From Lepturacanthus savala (taxonomy: Eukaryota > Chordata > Actinopteri > Scombriformes > Trichiuridae): a DNA stretch of 64,000 bases. A program made the translations under genes and the position numbers. Positions 23,727 to 36,100 of this stretch are shown here, piece by piece. The stretch lies in assembly GCA_030544235.1 (NCBI GenBank), contig CM060478.1:3509727-3573726 (forward strand). The letters run 5' to 3'. Under the pieces are notes generated by a model. It was not told the origin of the DNA. It searched no databases and was given only the letters and a program-made list of their open reading frames with translations. Position 1 is the stretch's first letter. Each line of letters begins with the position of its first letter.

Positions 23727-26700
23727 ATGCTGCGGTGGCTGCTCGGAGCTGCGCTGCTGGCTCGGGTTTCTACCGGTTTCTACCTGCCCGGTTTGGCTCC
23801 CGTTAGCTTCTGCGAGGAAAATGACGGAATACCGGACTGCAAGGTAAACACAGCCATGTCCTATGCTAACTAGCTAACGAGCTAATACTACATTATGGGA
23901 TATGGCGTTAATAACGGTTTTTATTAGCTTGTTTAATTTGAGATAAAACGTCAAATGGGTTATTGCCTCCGTAGTGTTTATACTTTAAAACATTTATACA
24001 CACTAACAACACAAATAATCCCATTTTAATATGTTCATAGTTGGTTTAAACTCAAAATACAAACAGATACAGTACGTTTAAGGTTGATATCGATATTTGA
24101 ACGATAAAAAAATAATGACATATTAAAGGTCCCTTATCATGCACTTTTCTGTGTTTTATTTGACGTTTTGATACCATCAACATGATATATTTGCAATTTA
24201 AAGCACAAAAATTCAACTCAGCCTAGTTATAAAAGCTAAAGTGCTCTCTGGAGCATTTTTTGTACATTAATATTCATGAACCTCGCTTCTGATTGGCTGA
24301 TTTTCATTTTGACGACCGAATAAAGTGTGTCACGTGGGAGGGACTTATTCTATGACATCACAAAGTCAAGGAAGTAAAAACAAGCTGTGAAACAGTTTTT
24401 AAATCCAGGTTGTTTATCCATTTTCTGTGTGATTGATTCCTGGGAAACTTATTAAATAACCTCTAGACCTTATCTCTTATAAGGTGTATATATGGGATCT
24501 TTAACCCATATTATTTACTTTTTTTTTTCAGAAATGCATAACATTATAAAATATTTATGGGATTCCTTGCATTGGACGTGCTGATTGAGATAATTCACTT
24601 GATTTAATGTCAAAAACAACAACTACAACAATAAACTTTCTTCTTTTTGCAATTATTAAACTGGTAAACACATAAAATATGAATCGGTATATAAACAACT
24701 TATTAGTTTATAATACTGTATATAAACATCTTATTAATTTATACTCTATATAATACGGTATATAAACATCTTATTAATTTATACACTATATAATGCTGTA
24801 TATAAACATCTCATTAATTCTACTGACAGCCATGATGTTATATATGACTTGATAAGTATTTTACCTTCTACATTATACAAACAGGAGAAATGTGTTATTT
24901 AAATTGTGTATTTCACATGTAAATCAGCATCTCACCATGAAGACATGCAGAAAACCCACAAACAGCAACTCTGTTCTCCTGTTATAAAACATTGTTGAGC
25001 TGTTTCTTGCTGCTCAATCACATTTCTTAACTTACTGTTATATAGTTTAAATATATATTTATATACACGTGATCACATGATCGGACATCAATTGGGCTTA
25101 TTTTTGTTGTAGAAAGCGTTGAGATGATCACATGACATCAAACTGTTCTCTGTGACTTCGTCATCTGTGGCTGCTTTTTCCTTCAGGGATGATTAAAATG
25201 TAGAATTAAATTAAACTGAATGTCCGCTGCTTCCCAGAAATCAACAACATAAGACCAAAGAGGAAATTTGGATCATTTTCCTGCATGAGGCCTAAAGTCT
25301 CTGGGAAAAAACACACACACACTTGTGTTGTGTTTTAACAAATGTCGCATCAAAACAAAAAGGTGGAAAAAGGAAAATCAGCTGATGAGTAATAGCAGCT
25401 AACAGCATTAAACCTGTGGTTAGTATCAGTATCGTGTGTCTTCCTAACGCTTGTGTGTGTTTTTTGTTTTCCTCCAGTCGATAATTGAGCTGTTTGTGAA
25501 CCGGCTGGATTCAGTGGAGTCTGTTCTGCCTTATGAATACACTGCGTAAGTAGCACTGAGTTTCCATCAGGTTTTATTTTCCTTTAACCTTGTTTTAGAC
25601 CAAAATAACTTAAGGCAGAGGCATAAATTCAAGGGGGGGAAACAGGGGACATGACCACAAAGTTGTCGCCCTTGAAAGTCTTTAAAATAATTTTGAAAGT
25701 TAAAGAAATGTTAATTAAATGCACAACACAAGTGCAGACAAATGTAAAACAATGCATTTCTTTATTGTTATAAAATCATGACCCCCCCCCTCATTCCTCA
25801 AAGTGGTTTAGTCCAGATGTTGTTTTCCAGTGGGCGGAGCCTGTAGCTAACGGCTAATTTAACAGCAGCTAGTATTAGAGATCTTTCAGTTTGTCTCTCA
25901 TTAATTCATGATCTCATTTACCTTATGTATAAATATAAATAAATATGGAACATTGTTATAACTACTATTAGAATTTTAAATACACTGAGTTGTAAAATGT
26001 TAGAGAAGAAGATGGAGACAGATTATTATAGTAGTATAGTATTTTATTTTTTTATGTCCTGTCCAGAAATTATTCTCTGAACATATACTGTTTACTGTCC
26101 CCCAATCAATGAAATGGGATTTTCACCTCTGATTTAACAATTATTAATATTAATTGCAGTTTAAAGCTGATTCTTCTTGATTTGTGGAAATTTGAACTTG
26201 GAAAAAACCTGAAACAGTCTAGTCTCCTCAAAGTTAATTTGCGTTGATGTACGATCCAGACAAATCCATACTCTGCAGTGATATGAACAGACTCTTTGCT
26301 TCTCCCTCCATCATCTGGAACATAAATGTGATTTTTCTGTAACTGCTGGATCATTAGGACGATCTGGGGCTTTAAAAACACTATGAACAAACTTCTGGTT
26401 GTGCAGGTTCGACTTTTGTTCAGACGACACCATGAAACGTCCGTCAGAAAATCTGGGCCAGGTTCTTTTTGGGGAGAGAATCGAACCCTCACCATACAAG
26501 GTAACACACACACACACACACACACACTGAAAAAGACACTGCATGTGTCAGCTGTGATGTTTTATTCAAATATAAATGTGCAAACAACATGAATATTTAT
26601 GGTAGAATATTAGTGTCACTGGAAAAATAATAAAAAATTCCCAGAAACATTTTGTCAGAACTTGGAAGAAAAATGTAAGCAGTAAAAAAAAAATGTTTTA

Positions 26701-27116
26701 TTCATTCCAGAAATAATTTTCTCAGAAGTGGGTAAAAAATAGTGGAGACATTTTTCCAATATTATTATTATTATTTATTCCAAAAAAATTACAGAAGAAT
26801 ATTAGGGTCAAAAAGTCTTTACTCCTTATAAGTTTTGTTTCTCAGAACGTGGAAAAAAGATGTTTTATTTGTTTAAAAAAAGTCAACTTTAATCTCAAAA
26901 TTCTGACTTTTTTCACAGAAGTGGGGGAAAAATAACAGGTTCATTTAAAAAAATATATATATTATTATTATTCATTCAAAAAAATATGAATTCTGACTTT
27001 TTTTTCTGGAATTGAGATAAAAAATACACCCCTTCATTTTTCTTTAGTGGCCCTAATGCTTGTTAATACCTAAAATAATAAATATAATAATAATAAAGCA
27101 GTCAAGATCCGTTTCC

Positions 27117-27162
<46 letters not shown>

Positions 27163-30100
27163 TTACATATTTTTCTTGTTGACTAGTCATCACATGTTTA
27201 TGATCTTAATAATTTAAATGTTCATGTGTGGTGACATCTAGTGGTGAGGTTGCAGATTGCAAGAAACTGATCAACAATTCAATGACAATAGCTGTAAAAC
27301 TAAAAAATAAAATAAAATACAGCTTCTCAATCACTATTGTTTGGTTTGTCTGTTTCATCATGATATTTTCTACAGTGGAGAATGATGCTTAGTTGTTGCC
27401 AGCGATAGAAAACCAACTGAATCAGACATGTTGTGTCCTGGTTTCCAGTTTCACTTTAAGAAACAGGCCGTGTGTCAGAAGGTTTGCACCAGAACGTACG
27501 ACCTCAACGTGGCAGCAGACAAAGCCAAACTGGACTTCCTGAAGAAAGGCATGTTACTCAACTACCAGCACCACTGGTACGTCTGATTCACTGAGGAGAA
27601 CACGCCTCAACACATGACCGATGATTGGGTAACAGGCTGTTATCTGCCCTTTGTTACTGGAGGATTCTGTTGTTTGATGTTTATTCAGTATTTCTGGTTT
27701 TAAGTATCTGAATACTCAGAAACTACTGCTACAGCATCAATATATATCATCAATATCCACATCATTAATAGAATAAGAAAATAGTTTAATATAATATCAG
27801 TAGTAGAGACTATTTAGGTATTTAATGTAGATTTGAGCTGTTTGTGTGATTATTTAATTGGCTCCTTTTAATCATTTTACAGAATATATTCTTCATGAAA
27901 TGATCCTCAGTGGGATTGTTCTCTTATCTTATTAATTATTTAAGCTTATTTAATGTTTTTTTCATGATTTGGGTCAGTTTGGTCTTGTTTTAAGTTTTAA
28001 ATCAAGTATTTTATTCAATATTCTAACTATATTTGCTCTCTAACAGCAACATTAATAGAATCTGACTCTTCTGTAGTCACCTCACATGTTGTAGATTTAT
28101 TTTTATACCAGGTTTAAGTCCAATAACCTTTGTGGTTGTAGAGATATTATATATTTATTATCATTTATACCAGGAAAACTAAAAAATAGGCCTGAGGTTT
28201 AAGTGGTTAACTAAAACCAGACAGATTTGTTAGTTCTTTATCCTTTATCCTAAGCACTTTGCACAATAAAAACCTTTTTTAGAGGCCAAAGGTCTCAAAT
28301 CTTAAAGGTGGTTTCCAAAGAATGTTGTATAAGTTGAATACAATCTAAAATAAATGATTCAGATCCAGAATTATCTGATTAGGTCATAAGATTATTACAG
28401 TTTTGACTGAGGGTGAAGGGTGTATGTGATCACTGACAAACTACATGTAAATGTGGGTTTTCACATTGTTATTTGTGATAATTTGACTATTTTCAGTAAT
28501 GTGTGACTCCATCTTTAAGCCTAACTTTTGTGTGTGTAGGATTGTGGATAACATGCCGGTCACCTGGTGTTACGATGTTGAAGATGGACAGAAGTTCTGT
28601 AATCCCGGTTTCCCGATTGGCTGCTACGTGACAGAAGCCGGTCGAGCTAAAGACGCCTGCGTGGTCAACGTGAGACAGAAACACTCAGTGACAGTTTCAC
28701 CACAGTTTTACAGCCTGTGATTCAAACTCTTGTGACTTGTGCTGTTTTTCAGTCTAACTTCATAGAGAAGGATGCGTTTTACATCTTTAACCACGTGGAC
28801 ATCACCATCCATTACCACATCGTGGAGCACGAACAGCTGGGAGCACGACTGGTCGCTGCCAAGATTGAACCCAAAAGGTAATAAATTAGACTTGTAGTCA
28901 AGACCAAGACCAAGACCAAGACCAGAGAGTATCAAGACCAAGACCAGAGAGTATCAAGACCAGAGAGAATCAAGACCAGAGAGAATCAAGACCAGAGAGA
29001 ATCAAGACCAGAGAGAATCAAGACCAGAGAGAATCAAGACCAAGACCAGAGAGAATCAAGACCAGAGAGAATCAAGACCAGAGAGAATCAAGACCAGAGA
29101 GAATCAAGACCAGAGAGAATCAAGACCAGAGAGTATCACGACCAAGACCAGAGAGTATCACGACCAAGACCCAGACCAGAGTGTGTCAAGACCGAGACCA
29201 GAGTGTGTCAAGATCGAGTCCAAGACCAGAGAGTATCAAGACCCAGACCAGAGAGTATCAAGACCGAGACCAGAGTGTGTCAAGACTGAGACCAGAGAGT
29301 GTCACGACCAAGACCCAGACCAGAGTGTGTCAAGACCGAGTCCAAGACCAGAGAGTGTCAAGACCCAGACCAGAGAGTATCAAGACCGAGACCAGAGAGT
29401 ATCACGACCAAGACCAAGACCAGAGAGTATCACGACCAAGACCCAGACCAGAGTGTGTCAAGACCGAGACCAGAGTGTGTCAAGACCGAGTCCAAGACCA
29501 GAGAGTGTCAAGACTGAGACCAGAGAGTATCACGACCAAGACCAAGACCAGAGAGTATCACGACCAAGACCGAGACCAGAGTGTGTCAAGACCGAGACCA
29601 GAGTGTGTCAAGACCGAGTCCAAGACCAGAGAGTATCAAGACCCAGACCAGAGAGTATCAAGACCCAGACCAGAGAGTATCAAGACCAAGACCAGAGAGT
29701 ATCAAGACCGAGACCAAACAACCAAAAACACAACCATATTTTCCTATTTCACATGAGTTTCAGCTGCTTAGAATAAATATTAGATCATATTTTATCAACT
29801 ACAGGAACAATAATACAGAGATGCTTCATGTCAGTGTCTGAACTCACAGAAGATCTCGCTGTAAACTGAAGTGTTTGTTTTCTGTTTGTTCAGCTACGAC
29901 AATGAAAACGACGACAGTCCTGACTGTAAAGGAGGACCCAAGTTCCTGAAGAACAAACACACGGGGAAGTTTAAGATCCCGTACACCTACTCTGTCAACT
30001 TCGTGGTTAGTGCAGTATTAACTTCTGTGTCTTTAATGTGAATAAAACTCAGGTTTAAACCGAATATTAACAGAGGCTGAAATAGGGAGAGAACGGTTAT

Positions 30101-33100
30101 GTGGTGAAATAATTTAATTTTAATATTTTTTTATTTTACTACCTTAACAAAAGCACCACCCGGTTATCATTGATATACTGATAGACTGTAGATCAGGTGG
30201 TTTTATTAGATTAGATTAGATTATATGTACTTAATTCATCCCACAACAGGGAAATTTAATTATTACAGCAGTTCACAGTAGAGAAGGTTAACAACATAAC
30301 CAAATAAACAACTGAAAACAACCCGCAATGTGCAAAAATAAAAGTACTGAGGATATAAAATAAGGTGCTTGATATAAAATCATTTATAGGTAAAGTGACT
30401 GGTGGTGTGATATATATATATATTATGACAATTTATTAGTTGTATTATTTAAAAATAAGAGGTAAAAGTCAAAATTGTTAGATAAAAACTCAAAAATATC
30501 AGTTAAAATGCCCCAAAAATTAGATAAAAACTCAAAAATGTTAGATAAAAAGACAAAATTATTACACATGGTTCTTTAGGTTCTTTAATATAATCTGTTA
30601 AGAGATAAAAAAAAATCATTGTTTTTTACCTTTTACAAGTAAAGGGTGTGTAGTAAATGTGGTTCACAATAATGGAAACCCAAACAAACAACATTTGCCA
30701 GCCTTTAACAGTTGGAACCCTTTCATGGATTCATTCTGTGTGAAATAATTTTTTTAAATGATTTCCCAGCACTACTCTGAAGAGCAAGTAAGTATTTTAC
30801 TGTATTAATATGAAGGTGTGTGTGTGTGTGTGTGTGTGTGTGTAGGAAGACAAGAATATCCGCTGGGCGTCTAGATGGGACTACATCCTGGAGTCGATGC
30901 CTCACACCAACATCCAGTGGTTCAGGTAACACTCACAGCATTGACATCCATTCATTATGCCGGCAGACGACGTGTTGAAGGCTTGTTCAAACCAACTCAA
31001 CTGGTAATTTACAAGTTAAAATTAGAATGGATGTGAACAGACAGATGTCTCTAGATGAGTGAAAGGGGATTTCTTTGCTCTTTGCTCGTTCTGTTTGCAG
31101 CAGTTTGTATATTGTACATGCATCCACTCCTCTCAACCGTTTCCAGTTCACCAACAGTATGATTAAAACGTCCTGATGTTAGGATATGAATGTCCTGACT
31201 TTATGGTCAAATGTCCTCTCATTATGGTTAAAAAAAGTCCTGATATTACAGAAAAAAATGTCCTGATATTATGGTAAAACGTCCTGATGTTATAGTAAAA
31301 ATGTCCTGATGTTAAGGTAAAAAAAAAGGTCTGACATTGCAGTACAGTCCCTACATTATGGTAAAATTGTTTCGAAGTTATGGTAAGAATGCCCCAACAC
31401 TCTGGTTAAAAAAGACTCGACATTACGGTAATAAATTCCTGATATTACGGTAAAAAATTACTGACATAGTCGTAAAAAGTCCTGATATTATGGTAAAAAA
31501 AAGTCCTGACTTTACGGTGAAAACGTCTTGATATTACAGTAAAAATTTCCTAAAATTACGGTAAAAAATTCTTGATGTCACGGTAAAAAAATTCCAGACA
31601 TTGTTCTAAAAATTCCTGATATTATGGTAAAATAATTTCCTGATATTACAGTAAAAATTTCCTGATATTACAGTAAAAAAAATCATAATATTACAGTAAA
31701 AAATTCATGATATTATGGTAAAATAATTTACTGATATTACAGTAAAATTGTCCTGATATTACAGTAAAAAATCACGATATTACAGTAAAAAATTCCTGAT
31801 ATTACAGTAAAAATGTCCTGATATTACAGTAAAAAAATCATGATATTACAGTAAAAAAATCATGATATTACAGTAAAAAATTCCTGATATTACAGTAAAA
31901 AATTCATGATATTACAGTAAAAATTTCCTGATATTACAGTAAAAATTTCCTGATATTACAGTAAAAATTTCCTGATATTACAGTAAAAATTTCCTGATAT
32001 TACAGTAAAAATTTCCTGATATTACAGTAAAAAAAATCATGATATTACGTAACATAGTCGTAAAAAGTCCTGATATTACTGTAAAGATTTCCTGATATTG
32101 TGGTAAAAAGTTCTGACATTACAGTAAAAAAAAAATCCTGATATTAGAGTAAAAGGTTTCTGACATTGTGGTCCCAACGTTCCAGTAAAAAAGTCCTGAT
32201 ATTACGTAACATAGTCGTAAAAAGTCCTGATATTAGAGTAAAAGGTTTCTGACATTGTGGTTGAATAGTCCCAACGTTCCAGTAAAAAAGTCCTGATATT
32301 ACTGTAAAACATTCCTGAGATAGTTGTAAAAAAGTCCTGATATTATGGTATAAAAATCCTGATATTACTGTAAAACATTCCTGAGATAGTAATAAATAAA
32401 TAACTCAGTTGTGGATCTGAAAGCATCAAACCATGTTTTTTTTTCCTCTCTCCAGTATCATGAACTCTCTGGTGATCGTTCTGTTCCTGTCTGGAATGGT
32501 GGCCATGATTATGCTGCGGACGCTGCATAAAGACATCGCCAGATACAACCAGATGGATTCTGTGGTGGGTACCCGAGTCGCAGAAAGCAGCCGTCATCTT
32601 TCCTGAAAACTCCACATCAGCTGCGTCACGTCCGGTTTTGTTTTTCCAGGAAGACGCTCAGGAGGAGTTCGGCTGGAAGTTGGTCCACGGAGACGTTTTC
32701 CGACCTCCCAGGAAGGGAATGCTGCTGTCGGTGTTCCTCGGCTCTGGAACCCAGATCTTCATCATGACCTTCGTCACCCTCTGTACGTCTGAACGAGCTT
32801 CATTACGATTAAAATCAGTCACTGACGCCAAACTAGAATTACTCCTTTATCCCCTTATTCCGTCTTCTATCCACTCAGATATGTTCGTTTTTCCTGATTA
32901 AGTTTTAAAGAGCATCAATAGAATTCACATTCACTAAACATCCAAGGGTTAAACGAGACTCTGAACTGGTCGTATTAGTCTTTTATTAGGAGATAAAAGT
33001 ATTTTACACTTATAATTTATCACTGAAGTAGCTGCTAAATCTGAGAGAAAGTAGAGGAAATACAAAGGATTAAAAAGAGTAATAATTAATGAGTATAATT

Positions 33101-36100
33101 AAAAATGAAATTCAACATTAATAAACTTTATAAAGCATCATTTTAATGTTTCAATGACATACATACAATCCTAGACTGTTTAAATTTATAAACATTTTAC
33201 CTTCAAACACTCAGAGATTTTAATGTGTTTTAAGATCATTTTTTAAATCTATAATCTCTGAAGCAACATTTAAACTCCTGCATATTATCAATTAAAATAA
33301 AAGAGCTAAAATATCACTCTGGCATTTTAAAGCTACAAGAATAGACAGTTAAACATATATAATATATAGTATTGTATTCTATTGTATTACATTATGCTCA
33401 TATCTCTTTACATATAGTATATGATGGTATGAATATTTATATTAACTCATTATGTGATACCAGGCTTTATTAGATTATACTATCATTATATATGAATGTA
33501 TTAAATGAGGACATATGTTTGGGTATGCATGCATGTGCATTTATATATTTTATTTATATAAATATAGATATATTTTTAGTTTTATATCACTTTATTATAC
33601 ATATACACGTATTTTCACTTTATATTTTCTCCTCTCACATGTATATATTTAGTTGTTTGTACATTTGTCCTCTGTGTGTAATGTAATTTAGTTTTTTTGT
33701 TTTGTTTGAATGTTTAACGATTTAAATAAAAAATTACAGTCTATAAAAAGGAGTAGAAAGGTGGAAATAGCCAGACAAATAGAAATGCATGAATACAATC
33801 AATGAATAAAATGTAGCCCAAACAACAAATATATAAATACCTCTAATTTTTCAGTAATAACAGGGATTCAGACTCACTCACAGTATTCTGTATTGTTTTA
33901 TTCTGTATTTCGATCTCAGATGGACCAGAACCAGTGGAAATCTGAATTCTAGAGCCGTTTTTTCTCGTCCTAACTCATCTCATCCCTCTTCTCCTTCAGT
34001 CTTTGCGTGTCTCGGGTTTCTTTCTCCGGCGAACCGTGGAGCTCTGATGACCTGTGCCGTGGTTCTCTGGGTTCTACTGGGAACGCCGGCCGGATACGTG
34101 GCCGCTCGCCTCTACAAATGTAAGTGAGAACGAATCAGTTAACGTTAGCGTTTTACTGCAAGTTCTGACACAAATGTTTGCTGTGAAAGGTCCATAGGAA
34201 TAAATTCATCCAAAGAGACAAGTCTCATCAGGCTTTGTTGCAAAGATTTACACATTTTTTTGGTAAAAATAGCTGCCAACAACACAATAAAACCATAAAT
34301 CTGCTTCTTTTTATATCTATAATAACAAAGTTTATGTGTAACTGCACATTATTAAGATCAAAGAATCCAAATTAACAGGTGTAAAGTCTAAAATGTCAAG
34401 ATTTCAGCAGCAAATTACACACATTTCATACCAAAAAAGCATCATTTTAAAGAAAATAACAACTGAATGGACAATATGAGAAGCATTTTGGATAAAAAGG
34501 TATTGATTGATGAGACAGAAAATTCAAACTATTTGATATCGTGAAAGAAATCGAAAGAAATCTATAACATATGCGGTGACTGTAAGAATCAATTTATAAT
34601 GCTTCTACTTAATTTATAACTTAAAACAAGACCAAACTGACCCAAATCAGGAAATAAGCTCAATTATCTGCAATGCAAAGTTCAATATGAGGTCAAATAT
34701 TAATTATTTGTCCATAAAATCCTATAAATCACACTGAGGATCATTATAAAATATGAATAATATATTGTGTAAGATGTTTTAAAAGGAGATTATAATATAA
34801 ATCTACATTAATATCTAAATAGTCTCTACTACTGATATTAAACTATTGATGATGTGGATATTGATGATATATATTGATGCTGGAACAGTAACACAGGTTT
34901 TCTACTGGGATTTATGAATAAAATCATTAATTGTCATTAAAACAGCAGCTTTTCTCTCCTTCTTTGTCTTGGTTTGGTGAATTTTCAGCGTTTGGAGGAG
35001 AGAAGTGGAAGACCAACGTCCTCCTGACAGCGTTCCTCTGTCCTGGGTAAAGTCACAAACACTGATTTCCACTCGTTATCCTTTTCATTTTCCATCACTA
35101 AACTCCCTCCTTCTCTATCTCAGGGTGGTGTTTGCTGATTTCTTCGTGATGAACCTGATCCTGTGGGGTGAGGGCTCCTCAGCAGCCATGCCCTTTGGAA
35201 CCCTGGTGGCCATTCTGGCTCTTTGGTTCTGTATCTCAGTGCCTCTCACCTTCATAGGAGCTTATTTTGGCTTCAAGAAGGCAGTAAGTGACTGTCCTCA
35301 CACACACTAACGCAGCTTTCTACAGATGCTGCTCATATCATTAGAATATCATGAGGAAATGTTGATTTATTGCAGTAATTCCATTCAAAAAGTGAAATTT
35401 CTGTATTATATTAATTCATTACACACAGACTGATATATACTACTCACAATAAGTCAGAGATACTGTTATTTACATGAGTGTTTTTTCCTATTTGGTCTGA
35501 ATTTTAGTGAAATAAGTAAAAGTTCCCTTTGATATTACTAATAATGAATGAGAAGAAACACCTTTTTCATTAATTTAATATTTATTACCCCAGAAATGCA
35601 CATGAAATCCACCTTAACTTATTGTGAGTAGTGTATTTCAAGTGTTCACTAATGAAAATCCCAAATTCAAGATCTCAGAAAATTAGATTATTATTCAAAA
35701 CCGATCCAAAATAAATGTTTTTTAGAAATGTTTGACACCCTTTCTGTAAATTAACTGCAATAAACTGACAGAAATATTAATAAATATAAAATAAAAAATG
35801 AAATATAAAGATGGTAATCACCAGAATTAGACCTACAGGTTTACGCTGTGGTCATTTCTCAGGTTAATAGTTTATATTATTATTAATGCGTCTTTGTTTC
35901 TGTCTCTCTGTGCTGTGATTGGTTGGTTTAAGGGCATCGAGCACCCAGTGCGGACCAATCAGATTCCTCGTCAGATCCCGCAGCAGTCGTTCTACACGAA
36001 GCCGTTTCCTGGTATCATCATGGGAGGAATTCTGCCTTTCGGCTGCATATTTATCCAGCTCTTCTTCATCCTGAACTCCATCTGGTAAGAAACTGTATGA

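Noticed and set aside
29181..29841. Several ORFs up to 197 codons of Arg/Pro/Glu/Ser repeats
   Set aside because: All frames of a tandem repeat whose unit lacks stops stay open. The region lies between two in-frame tm9sf2 exons.
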